From Streptomyces sp. NBC_00178 (GTDB lineage: Bacteria > Actinomycetota > Actinomycetes > Streptomycetales > Streptomycetaceae): 64,000 nt of DNA. Location: positions 186,001 to 250,000 of the forward strand of contig NZ_CP108143.1 of assembly GCF_036206005.1 (NCBI RefSeq). The letters run 5' to 3'. The notes under the pieces were generated by a model that was not told the DNA's origin, did no database searches, and worked only from the letters and a program-made list of their open reading frames with translations. Below, piece after piece: positions 34,667 through 43,141 of the stretch (its first letter is position 1; every line of letters starts with the position of its first letter). The position numbers were made by a program, and so were the translations under genes.

Positions 34667-35418
34667 GAGGACCTCGTCCAGCGGAACGTCCTGACGGCGA
34701 TCACGCCGAGGACGAGCGCGAACGCGGCGAGTCCGGCGCAGCCCACGGCGACGTCGGAGCCGTCGCCCCGGCCCGTCAGTGCGTGGGACACCGCGTCGTT
34801 GAGGTAGCGCAGCGGCATGACCAGGGAGATCTTCTGCAGCCAGGTGGGCATGGCGTCCAGCGGGAAGAACGATCCCGACAGGAACGCCATGGGCAGCATC
34901 AGGAAATTGGCGACGGCGGCGACCGATTCGGGCGTGTCGGCGAACGAGCCGATGATCACGCCGAGCATGAGGAAGGTGGTGATGCCGAGCACCATCACCG
35001 GGACCAGCAAGGGCCATCCGGATGCGGGTTCGAGGCCGAACGGCGGCAGCATCGCCACTCCGACGAACAGCAGCGACTGCACCAGGCCCACACCCAGCGC
35101 GAGGACGTAGCGGGATCCGATCACGGCGGACAGCGGGGCCGGGGACATCCGGATCAGCCGCAGGATGTCGTCGGAGCGCCACTGCATCAGGGTGAACGCG
35201 ATCCCGAACACTGCGGCGTTGGCGACGCCCCAGGACAGCACCCCGGCGGCCGTGTACGAGATGTAGGACAGGCCGCTCTGCTCGACGGCCTGGCCCCGGA
35301 AGATCAGGCCGAAGACGACGAGGAAGAGGAGCGGGAAGGCGAAGGTGAAGAACAGGGTCGTCCTGTCGCGGACCTGGGCGCGGTAGCCCGCTGCGGTCAG
35401 TGCGGCGTACGCGCTCAT
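34663..35418 (-). CDS. ABC-2-type transporter permease
   Basis: A 251-residue membrane protein with six helices. It starts inside the membrane with TTLFFTFAFPLLFLVVFGLIF and has the ABC-2 signature NFLMLPMAFLSGSFFPLDAMP before the last two helices. It pairs with the ATPase encoded immediately upstream (ATGA overlap at 35415-35418) and overlaps the YcaO gene downstream (GTGA). The half-transporter dimer should export the finished peptide and give self-protection (inference from position in the operon). Confidence 0.92.
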   Translation of the reverse strand: MSAYAALTAAGYRAQVRDRTTLFFTFAFPLLFLVVFGLIFRGQAVEQSGLSYISYTAAGVLSWGVANAAVFGIAFTLMQWRSDDILRLIRMSPAPLSAVIGSRYVLALGVGLVQSLLFVGVAMLPPFGLEPASGWPLLVPVMVLGITTFLMLGVIIGSFADTPESVAAVANFLMLPMAFLSGSFFPLDAMPTWLQKISLVMPLRYLNDAVSHALTGRGDGSDVAVGCAGLAAFALVLGVIAVRTFRWTRSS

Positions 35419-36392
35419 GGCCGGCGCTCCGGGGTGGTCTCGGGGATGCTGCGGTCGGTGTGGGGGCTCTGGGTCGCTCCGGCGGTGAGGTCGAGGTAGA
35501 CGTCCTCCAGGCTGGGGGTGCGGGTCTGCACCCCGTCCAGGCCCACGAGCCGGTCGAGCGCGCTGAGCACCCGGCCGGTGGTACGGGTCTCCAGGACGAG
35601 TGAGCCGCCCTGGACGGTGACGCGGTCGACGCCGGCGACGTCCGCCGCCTTCCGTTCGTCCAGCCGGCCGAGCGGCAGCAGCAGCCGGCTCGGTGCCCGG
35701 GAGGCGTCCACGAGGGCGTGCGGACTGTCGGTGACGACGATCCGGCCGTCCACGAGGATGGCGATGCGGTCGCAGAGCTCCTGCGCCTCGTCCAGGTGGT
35801 GCGTGGTGTGGACGATGGTGCGGCCTTGCTCCTTCAGTGAGCGCAGTACGTCCCAGAGGTCGCGCCGGGCCTGCGGGTCGAGCGCGGCGGTCGGCTCGTC
35901 CAGGAAGATCAGTTCGGGGCCGTGGACGAGCGCGGAGGCGATGGCGAGCCGCTGGCGCTGGCCGCCGGAGAGTTTCTCCACCTGCACGTCCCGCCGGCCG
36001 GTGAGCCCCACGGAGTCGAGGGCCGCCTCGGCCGCCTCGCGCGGGGCTCCGTAGAGCGCGGCGACGGTGCTCAGGTGCTCGCGGGCGGTCTGCCGGACGA
36101 AGAAGGCCGAGGACTGGGTCTGTATGCCGATGCGGGGCAGCAGGGCGGTGTTGCGGGGCCAGGGGGACTCGCCGAACAGTGCGACGGAGCCCGTGTCGGC
36201 CCGGCGAAGCCCCTCCATGATCTCCACCAGGGTCGACTTGCCCGCTCCGTTGGGGCCGAGGAGCCCGAAGAACTCGCCCCGGCCGATGTCGAGGGACACG
36301 TCGTCCACGGCCTGCCGGTCGCCGTAGCGTTTGGAGACCCCCTGCACGTGGACGGTGGCGGGTGTGGGTCGCATGGCCTCTTCCTCACTCAT
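35415..36392 (-). CDS. ABC transporter ATPase (drug/peptide export)
   Basis: A 325-residue ATPase. Walker A is GPNGAGKST (about residues 46-54), Q-loop TQSSAFFV, signature LSGGQRQRLA, Walker B LIFLDEPTAALD, and H-loop THHLDEAQ. The C-terminal 90 residues are the DUF4162-like tail of the DrrA/CcmA-type exporters. Two starts are possible: ATG 36392 (GAAGGA 11 bases upstream) and ATG 36374, whose GAGGAAGAGG is better spaced. It partners the permease at 34663. Confidence 0.93.
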   Translation of the reverse strand: MSEEEAMRPTPATVHVQGVSKRYGDRQAVDDVSLDIGRGEFFGLLGPNGAGKSTLVEIMEGLRRADTGSVALFGESPWPRNTALLPRIGIQTQSSAFFVRQTAREHLSTVAALYGAPREAAEAALDSVGLTGRRDVQVEKLSGGQRQRLAIASALVHGPELIFLDEPTAALDPQARRDLWDVLRSLKEQGRTIVHTTHHLDEAQELCDRIAILVDGRIVVTDSPHALVDASRAPSRLLLPLGRLDERKAADVAGVDRVTVQGGSLVLETRTTGRVLSALDRLVGLDGVQTRTPSLEDVYLDLTAGATQSPHTDRSIPETTPERRP

Positions 36393-36436
36393 GTGGTGCG
36401 TGGTTCCTTCGGGTCGGGCGTGGTCGCGCGGGTGGG

Positions 36437-37561
36437 TCATGCGAGCAGCAGGAGCGCCGCCGCGCAGGTGCCGGTCACCGCGAGCAGGATCAGGAGGACC
36501 GACCCGGCGCCGTACGCCGTGTAGATCAGCCGGGCGCGGCGGGGGTAGGCGGAAGCTGCCTCGGAGCCGGCCCGGCGCAGTGCCAGGTAGGTGCGCGTCT
36601 CGGGGGCGAGGTGGGCGGTGCCGAGGAGGTGGCCCAGCATGCGGTAGCCGTCCAGCGGCGGGAGCGGGACCAGGTTGCTGAGGGCCTGGATACCGCCGAG
36701 CAGCAGCAGTCCCGCGAGCAGGGGGCGGGCAGGATCGGTGGCGGGGAGCGTGGACCACCAGATCCCGAACGGCAGCAGCAGGACCAGGTTGACGTACGCG
36801 CCGGCGCCGGCGATCACGAGTCTGGCGCGGCGGCCGGGGATGAAGAGGTAGTCGTCGACGGTGCAGTACAGCATCGCGGCCGGGAACCGCCACCTCAGGC
36901 CGATCTCGGCTACGTGTCCGCCGAAGTGCTGGGCGGCGACGCCGTGGGCCAGTTCGTGGACGGTGATGCTGAACCACAGGAACAGCGCGGCGGCTCCCAG
37001 GACGACGGGGTCCCGGATCAGCACCGCCGCGCCGTGGCCGAGTTCAGCCGCGTGCACGGCGAGGACCAGCGCCATGACCGACACGGCGGCCAGCAGCGGC
37101 AGTTGGACGGCGGGGTGCAGCAGGGGGCGCAGCGCCCGGTGCAGTCGCGCGGTGGTCGCGTCGGCGTCGGCGACCATGCGGCGTGTGCCGCGCCAGAAGG
37201 TGACGTCAGGAGCGGGGTGTGCCGGCGGCGGTGGGTCGGGGGCGCCCTCCAGCAGGCCGCGCGCGCCGAGGAGGCCCAGGAGCCGGTTCCAGCTCTCCTC
37301 GGCGAGCCGGCGGCCGAAGCGGGCGGCGTATTCGGGGGCGAGGTCGTCCAGGTTCCTGGTGCCGTCGAGCCGGGAGATGACGAAGTGTTCCCTCGTCCCC
37401 ACTTCCGACACGGCCCCGGTGACGGGGTGCCGGATGAGGTGCACGGTGCGGGGGCCGCGCAGCAGGGGCGGGCCGATCCGGACACCGGCCCGCAGCACGG
37501 GGCGGTGGGCCCGGGCCGCGCTGCGGGCGGCGGGAGCGGGCACGCCGGGGGTGGCGCTCAT
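36437..37561 (-). CDS. M50-like zinc metalloprotease with PqqD-like N-terminus
   Basis: A 374-residue membrane protein. Residues about 30-105 look like a PqqD-type winged helix (HFVISRLDGTRNLDDL, RFGRRLAEESWNRLLGLLGARGLLEG). The rest has about six helices and the zinc motif HELAH (FSITVHELAHGVAAQHFGG), with the late NLVPLPPLDGYRML acid site of site-2 proteases. It is a strong candidate for leader removal at the membrane, with the PqqD-like part recruiting the leader (inference). ATG 37561 overlaps the previous stop (ATGA). Confidence 0.85.
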   Translation of the reverse strand: MSATPGVPAPAARSAARAHRPVLRAGVRIGPPLLRGPRTVHLIRHPVTGAVSEVGTREHFVISRLDGTRNLDDLAPEYAARFGRRLAEESWNRLLGLLGARGLLEGAPDPPPPAHPAPDVTFWRGTRRMVADADATTARLHRALRPLLHPAVQLPLLAAVSVMALVLAVHAAELGHGAAVLIRDPVVLGAAALFLWFSITVHELAHGVAAQHFGGHVAEIGLRWRFPAAMLYCTVDDYLFIPGRRARLVIAGAGAYVNLVLLLPFGIWWSTLPATDPARPLLAGLLLLGGIQALSNLVPLPPLDGYRMLGHLLGTAHLAPETRTYLALRRAGSEAASAYPRRARLIYTAYGAGSVLLILLAVTGTCAAALLLLA

Positions 37562-38700
37562 GCCCCGGCCGCCTTCCGCGTGGCCGCCTGGACCGGCTCG
37601 CGCAGGACCTGGCCCAGCATGAAGGACAGGTAGGCCTCGTCGCGGATCGTCACGTGGAGCCTGTTGTTGGTCATGTGCATGTATGGGGACAGGAGCCTCG
37701 GCAGCACGGCGGGCACATGGGTGACGACCTCCAGCACAACCACGCCCCCGGGTTCCGTGCGCTCCTGCCCGGCGTCCTCCCGTGCGGGCCCTTCCCGGAC
37801 CGGGAAGGCCAGGTCACCCCGCGTCACGAGATCCTCGATACGGCCTCGCAGTTCGAGGCAGTGTTCGGCCCAGCCGCGCAGGAAACGCGGCAGGCGTCCC
37901 GTTTCGCGGCTCCGGACGGCGGCGCGGATCTCGGCGAACCGGCTCCCCAGCTGGGGGGCCGTCCGCGCGTACCTGGCCTCGTATTCCTGGGAACCGATGA
38001 AACCGGTGCCGGGGAAGGCCCGGTGCCAGAAGGCGTAGTAGCCGTCCAGATAGTCCGCGAGGTGATCCTCCTCGGGCAGGAAGCAGCTCGCCATCACCAT
38101 CATCAGCTGGGCGGAAGTGCCGAGCAGTACCGTCCGCAGATGCAGGTTCATGGTGCGGAACGCGTCGATGACCAGGTCGCTGGAGTGCCGGAAGTGCCAT
38201 TCGGCGAGCTCGACCCCGGCCGGGCCGCCGTACTTCGCGTACTCCGGGGCGTAGGGCTCGTGGCTGAAGGAGTTGTTCGGCCGCAGGTTCATCCGGCCGT
38301 CCGCACCCATGAAACGGGCACGGTCCTCGCCGGGGAACTCGATGTCGAACAGCGCGTTGTAGAAGTCCTTCAGGAAGCCGGAGTCGACCTCGTACAGGGC
38401 CGGACGGCTGCGGAGGAAGCCGGTGAGCGCCTCCTCCGCCCGGCGCCTGACCTCGGGCGCGTCCTCGGCGCGGGCCGGGCGGAGCCGGAGGCGGACGTGC
38501 GGGCCCTCCAGCCAGTAGTTGATGAAGAAGTGGCCCGCGAGGAGTCCGTCGGCGGTCAGCCCGTCCACGAGCGGGCGGACGCAGTCGACCAGCATCGGCT
38601 GGGGGCTGGCGGCGTAGAAGACGTGGAGTGCGATCCACTCCCCGGGCTGCTCGGCGGCCGGGGAGGCGGTGGCGGGGCGGGGGGCGGTCAGTTCCGGCAT
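37558..38700 (-). CDS. SpaB_C-type lyase (glutamate eliminase-like)
   Basis: A 380-residue SpaB C-terminal-domain protein. The hallmark N-terminal strand region is GEWIALHVFYAAS, then FFINYWLEGPHVRLRLRPA, and a C-terminal HMTNNRLHVTIRDEAYL. In split LanB systems this domain removes glutamate from Glu-Ser/Thr esters, leaving dehydroalanine or dehydrobutyrine; in thiopeptides a related protein builds the pyridine. Only one such protein is encoded, beside the glutamylating subunit, so elimination is the more economical assignment. ATG 38700 lies inside the 3' end of the LanB gene (13-bp overlap); its stop overlaps the M50 gene start. Confidence 0.85.
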   Translation of the reverse strand: MPELTAPRPATASPAAEQPGEWIALHVFYAASPQPMLVDCVRPLVDGLTADGLLAGHFFINYWLEGPHVRLRLRPARAEDAPEVRRRAEEALTGFLRSRPALYEVDSGFLKDFYNALFDIEFPGEDRARFMGADGRMNLRPNNSFSHEPYAPEYAKYGGPAGVELAEWHFRHSSDLVIDAFRTMNLHLRTVLLGTSAQLMMVMASCFLPEEDHLADYLDGYYAFWHRAFPGTGFIGSQEYEARYARTAPQLGSRFAEIRAAVRSRETGRLPRFLRGWAEHCLELRGRIEDLVTRGDLAFPVREGPAREDAGQERTEPGGVVVLEVVTHVPAVLPRLLSPYMHMTNNRLHVTIRDEAYLSFMLGQVLREPVQAATRKAAGA

Positions 38701-41459
38701 GTGGGGCCGTCCTCGGTGCGGGAGGGGCGGGTGGTGAAGGTCTCGACGGCCAGTTCGGCCACGTGGCGGCCGTGCGCGGAGGTCAGGTGCAGCCCGTCCT
38801 CGGTCGGCAGCATCTCGCGCAGGATCACCGAGGCGCCCGGTGTCCGGTCCACGAGGGCGTCGAAGGCGGTCAGGGAGAGGGGGCTGTCGAAGTCCACGTA
38901 CAGCGGCTTGGCGCCCGGGGTGCGGCGGCCGGTGCCGTGCACGGTGGCGAAGACCTGGTCGGGCAGTCCGTGTGCGCGGCGCCACCGCTGCCAGTCCAGG
39001 TACCACAGCGCTTCGTCCGCCTCGGGACGGCGGACCGGGAGGGTGGCGGCGTCAGCCGTCCAGCTGCGGCGGCTGACGACCACGTCACCGTGGGCCACCC
39101 GTGGACGGCGGGTCACGCCGTCCACGGCAGGGCCGTCCGGCACACCGCCCCAGAGGTCGGTCGGCGTCATGGTGCTGGGAGACATCAGCAGCAGGGTGCG
39201 GGGGATCTCCGGCAGCGCCACCGGGACGAGGTAGCCCAGGTAGACGGGAATGACCTCGCGGTCCAGCCGGCGCGAGCGCAGCACGAGGCGGTCGGCCGCT
39301 TCGTCGTGGACGAGGTGGAGATCGTCGAGGTGGATGCGGTCGGCCTCCGGGACGGTGGACGTCTCACCGGGGCACACGATCTGATAGTCCGTCATCCTGC
39401 CGTGCAGATTCAGGTTGCTGGTGACGGTGCCGCCCGTCACTTCGGCGAACACCGCGCCGTGGGGCTGCCGTTCGCGCAGCTCGTCCCGGAGCCGGGCGGA
39501 GAGACCGGCACCGGCGGGGCCGTCCGAAGTGTCGTAGGCGTGAGTGAAACGGCTGAAGGGGAAGGCGAGTCCGCCGTACGAGCGGTTGAGGACGACCAAC
39601 GGGCCCTCCGGGTGCCCTGGGACAGGCCCCGACACCTGGATGTGGTGGCTCTGCGGCGTGAACCCGGCCGTCAGGGGTGAGAGTCGGCCGGCCACCGTGG
39701 CGAGGAGGCCGTCCGGCAGCTGCACCTCCTCCGCCGCCCCCTCCTCGGCCCACAGCTCCCTCATGCCGGCCACGAAGCCGCGGCGGGCGTCGTCCAGGGT
39801 CCGCAGCGCGCTCTGGCCGAGCCAGTTCTCCTCCGGGACGTAGGCGCCGTCGTCGTCGAAGGCGGTGCGCTTGGAGGTGAACGAGATGTACTGGTCGAAG
39901 AAGTCCTCATGGAAGTCGTGGACCAGTCCGAGCAGGTCGTCGCAGCGTCCGCCGCGCCCATAGCGGGCCGTGAAGAAGCCGCGCAGAGTGATGCGCTGGG
40001 GCAGGGTGATGTCGAAAATCGGCAGGATGCTCTCGACCGCCCGCAGGGCCCGCCCGGTCTCCCCGGCCAGCAGGCCCGGCGCACAGACCAGGTCGCCCCC
40101 CGCGCTGACGTCCTCGTACAACAGGGTCTGCGGGAGGGCGGGTTCGGCGGCACCGAGGTCCCTCTGCGCCTGGAGGAGTCCTTCGCGCAGGGTGCGCAGC
40201 AGCGTCCGGCGGGTGCGGACGTCGGCGGCGGGGTAGGCCGCGAGGCAGGCTGCCGGGCCGTCCAGGCTGTCGGCAGCGGTGTCGGCCCAGGGCACCCCCA
40301 GCCCGCGCAGGGCCTCCTGGAAGGAGCGCAGCGGGTCCGGGGTGTGCACGTCGGTGCGCAGCCCCGGCACCCGGACCATGCCGAGCTGGTGGAGCGCAGC
40401 GGCGTAGCGCTCGCACTCCCGGCGATCGGCGCCGTGCTCGGCGCTCAGCCAGTCGACGAGGTCGCGGTGACGAAGCCCGTCGCGGCCCGCGAACAGGGTG
40501 AGCAGCCGCTCCAGGGTGCCGCTGGTGCGCAGGTAGAACAGCCGGTCGCGTACGGCGTCGAAGGTCACGGCCGCGCTGTCGTCCCCGGCGGTCACCCATT
40601 GGCGTACGTAGCGCACGCGGTCCGCGTCGCGGGCCCAGCCCGGGGAGAGCACGACGGGCAGGTCCTGGCGGCGCACCGGGTCGGCCAGGACCAGATCGGC
40701 GATCCGGTTCAGGGCGACGACACTGAGCCGGACGTGACTGGTCCACTCCTCGCCGACCCGCAGGGCGGCTGTGGTGTCGGCCGGTTCGCCGTCGAAGGTA
40801 CCGGCGGCGATCGCGGTGAGCGTGGAGAAGGGGCTGGTCTTGCACGCGGTGCGGTAGAGGTAGGTGAGCGCGGACCGCTCGATCTTCCGCATCCGGCCGC
40901 CGGGTTCGGCCCGCGTGTCGGCCAGGTAGCCGTCGATCCGGCCGTCCAGGGCGGGTGAGGCGAGCAACAAGCCCTTGCGGAATCGGTCATGGGAGAGATA
41001 CCTGCGCAACTCGGCGCGCGCGCGGCGCATTTCCTCGCCCCACAGGGCGGCCCGCTGCTCCAGCTGCCCGGCGTGGAGCGCCCGCTCGGCGAGCCAGTCC
41101 GATGTGCGGTCGCCGACGGCCTTGTCGAGCCCGGTGACCAGGCGCACGGAGGCCGGGGGGTCGGCGGGCAGACGGTTGTTGTACACCTGCCGGCGAAGGG
41201 CGAGCAGGCTCCGGCGGGCGGTACCGCCCACGGCGTCCGCGGCCGGGACCAGCCCGTGCAGGAGGTCGCTCAGCGCGGCGCCGTCGCGGGCGAGGCGCTC
41301 CTCCCGGGCCAGGATCTCGTCGGCCCACCGCCGGGTGCGGGGGCTGCGGAGTCCGTGGACCGCCTCCACGGGCAGTCCGGCGGCCCGGAGCATGAATCGC
41401 CGGCCGGGCTCCCACCGGGTGGTCCCGGCGGGAGGGGTGTCGGACGTCAAGAGGGTCAT
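38688..41459 (-). CDS. LanB-type dehydratase N-domain (tRNA-Glu-dependent glutamylation)
   Basis: A 923-residue protein of the class I lantibiotic dehydratase N-terminal family, which transfers Glu from glutamyl-tRNA onto Ser/Thr. Family marks include the basic ALTYLYRTACKTSPFSTLT block (about residue 200), the GETSTVPEADRIHLDDL region and, near the end, WYLDWQRWRRAHGLPDQVF. It lacks the SpaB_C eliminase domain, which is the separate next gene, as in goadsporin and thiopeptide systems. ATG 41459 lies 12 bp after the dehydrogenase stop. With the azole enzymes it would produce Dha/Dhb among azoles. Confidence 0.92.
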   Translation of the reverse strand: MTLLTSDTPPAGTTRWEPGRRFMLRAAGLPVEAVHGLRSPRTRRWADEILAREERLARDGAALSDLLHGLVPAADAVGGTARRSLLALRRQVYNNRLPADPPASVRLVTGLDKAVGDRTSDWLAERALHAGQLEQRAALWGEEMRRARAELRRYLSHDRFRKGLLLASPALDGRIDGYLADTRAEPGGRMRKIERSALTYLYRTACKTSPFSTLTAIAAGTFDGEPADTTAALRVGEEWTSHVRLSVVALNRIADLVLADPVRRQDLPVVLSPGWARDADRVRYVRQWVTAGDDSAAVTFDAVRDRLFYLRTSGTLERLLTLFAGRDGLRHRDLVDWLSAEHGADRRECERYAAALHQLGMVRVPGLRTDVHTPDPLRSFQEALRGLGVPWADTAADSLDGPAACLAAYPAADVRTRRTLLRTLREGLLQAQRDLGAAEPALPQTLLYEDVSAGGDLVCAPGLLAGETGRALRAVESILPIFDITLPQRITLRGFFTARYGRGGRCDDLLGLVHDFHEDFFDQYISFTSKRTAFDDDGAYVPEENWLGQSALRTLDDARRGFVAGMRELWAEEGAAEEVQLPDGLLATVAGRLSPLTAGFTPQSHHIQVSGPVPGHPEGPLVVLNRSYGGLAFPFSRFTHAYDTSDGPAGAGLSARLRDELRERQPHGAVFAEVTGGTVTSNLNLHGRMTDYQIVCPGETSTVPEADRIHLDDLHLVHDEAADRLVLRSRRLDREVIPVYLGYLVPVALPEIPRTLLLMSPSTMTPTDLWGGVPDGPAVDGVTRRPRVAHGDVVVSRRSWTADAATLPVRRPEADEALWYLDWQRWRRAHGLPDQVFATVHGTGRRTPGAKPLYVDFDSPLSLTAFDALVDRTPGASVILREMLPTEDGLHLTSAHGRHVAELAVETFTTRPSRTEDGPTCRN

Positions 41460-41471
41460 CAGGTCTCCCCG

Positions 41472-43097
41472 TCAGGCGATCTCGTGGCGGAAGTCGGCGG
41501 GCCGGGGGCGTTCGTTCCCGAGCGGCATGATCAGGAGGGGCGCTTCGTCGCCCCCGGCCAGGCCGAGCTTCTCGATGAAGGAGATGTTGTCGAAGCCCAG
41601 CGCCACGCCCGCGCCGATCCCGAGGGCCGCCGCGGCGACGTAGAACGTCTGGGCCACGGCGCCCGCCGTACCGACGGCGAGCCGGTAGCCGCGGTCCCCG
41701 ACCGCGTCGAGGACGGCGGTGGTCCGGACGGTGGGCACGAGGACGGCACCCGCCTGCTCGAGGTTGTAGTTGGCCAGGAAGTAGTTCTCCTGGAGGAAGG
41801 CGCCCTGGTGGCCCGCTTCGACGAGCCTCAGGTCGCCCGCCTCCGGGTCGTAGGCGTAGGCCCCCGGCTCGATGCCCGTCACATGGTTGACGAAGGCGTA
41901 GAGCCGTGCCTGCCGGACGGTGCCCTCGGGGTCGGCGTCGCTCTCCAGCGAGGTCGCCGCGCAGGCCGCGAGGACCGACGAGAGCTGGGCCGGGGTGAGC
42001 GGCCGGGCGGCGTCGAAGCGGCCGAAGCTGCTGCGCCGCTCGCGCAGGGTCCGGCGTACGGGTTTGCCGGGGAAGGCAGCGGCGGGCAGGGCGACGCGGG
42101 TGCCCCCGGCGGGCACCGGGAGGGCGGCGGCCGGGGCGAGTGCGCCGGGAGCGGGGCGACGGGCGGCGTGGGCGGTGGTCGCGGTGTGCATGGCCCGTAC
42201 GGTCGGGAAGTCCAGGACGGTGCGCGAGCGTTCGACGTCCCGGTGCCGGACGGCGGGGTCGGGTCCGGGGGCCGTCACCGTCGCCGTGGTCCCCGACGGG
42301 GTCGCCCAGCGCAGCGGGACGACGGCGAAGACGGCCTCCTCCTCCCCCGCGGTGCCGAGCAGCCCGTTGAGCCGGGGCTCGTCGAACCACAGGACGGGCG
42401 CGGTCCGCAGTCCCCGGGCGCCTGCCCAGATCCGCCAGGTCTGGACGAGTGTGCCGAGGTCGGTGGAGACCACGTGGTACGAGAAACTGTTGTACTTGAA
42501 CGTGTTCTGCCAGTACTTGACGCCGAGGATCAGGTACTGGTCGGTCTCCAGCGCGTCGGCGGGCGCGTCCGGGCCGAGGGCTTCGCGGATCCGTGCCGAG
42601 ACGTCACCGGTCAGCAGCCGCTGCACGGCATGCCGCTGGACGTCGTAGTAGTGGATACCGGGGGTCAGCGGGCCGGACGGGCCGGCCGCCCAGTAGATGC
42701 TGACCGGATAGAGCCCGCCACCGCCCGCCGTCCCGCGTGACCAGTTGGCGTGGGTGTAGAAGGGCAGGCCGGACAGGTCGCTGTTGGCCTGGACGCCCAG
42801 ACGGCGGCCGGTCAGCCCGTACGAGTCCTTGAGCATGGCGGAGAGCAGCGGCAGCGTGAAGCCCGCCGGGTCGGCTGCCGCGGCCGGATCCTGCGCGGGC
42901 GCGAGGGCCGGGAGCAGGCCGCAGGCGACGGGAACGTCGGGCAGGCCGTCGCCGTCGGGCAGGCGGTGAGGGCTCACGCCGGGGTAGAACTTGCCCTTGC
43001 GTGGCCCGTCGGACCAGTCGGGCAGGAAGTCCGCCGGCTCCATCGGGACGCGGCCCCGGTGCAGGACGGCGTCGGCGTACTCGTGGGCGTACCCCAT
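41472..43097 (-). CDS. SagB-type azoline dehydrogenase
   Basis: A 541-residue FMN-dependent nitroreductase-fold protein that oxidises azolines to aromatic thiazoles and oxazoles. Two nitroreductase-like halves are seen. The first has GLTGRRLGVQANSD and GGGLYPVSIYW; the second has LRERRSSFGRFDAARPLTPAQLS, LARLYAF-like strands (RQARLYAFVNHVTG) and FDNISFIEKLGL near the end. The SagB lineage conserves such a Lys-Tyr-rich region, here GVKYWQNTFKYNSFSYHV. ATG 43097 follows AGGGGG eight bases upstream. It lies between the two dehydration/cyclisation blocks of the operon. Confidence 0.92.
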   Translation of the reverse strand: MGYAHEYADAVLHRGRVPMEPADFLPDWSDGPRKGKFYPGVSPHRLPDGDGLPDVPVACGLLPALAPAQDPAAAADPAGFTLPLLSAMLKDSYGLTGRRLGVQANSDLSGLPFYTHANWSRGTAGGGGLYPVSIYWAAGPSGPLTPGIHYYDVQRHAVQRLLTGDVSARIREALGPDAPADALETDQYLILGVKYWQNTFKYNSFSYHVVSTDLGTLVQTWRIWAGARGLRTAPVLWFDEPRLNGLLGTAGEEEAVFAVVPLRWATPSGTTATVTAPGPDPAVRHRDVERSRTVLDFPTVRAMHTATTAHAARRPAPGALAPAAALPVPAGGTRVALPAAAFPGKPVRRTLRERRSSFGRFDAARPLTPAQLSSVLAACAATSLESDADPEGTVRQARLYAFVNHVTGIEPGAYAYDPEAGDLRLVEAGHQGAFLQENYFLANYNLEQAGAVLVPTVRTTAVLDAVGDRGYRLAVGTAGAVAQTFYVAAAALGIGAGVALGFDNISFIEKLGLAGGDEAPLLIMPLGNERPRPADFRHEIA

Positions 43098-43141
43098 CGG
43101 GGCGGCCCCCTTTCGAATCGGCGGACGGTGCGGACGGGCCG

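Noticed and set aside
38688..38700. Frameshift separating the LanB N-domain from the SpaB_C domain
   Set aside because: The SpaB_C gene has its own ATG, the overlap is only 13 bp, and such splitting is normal in this enzyme group.
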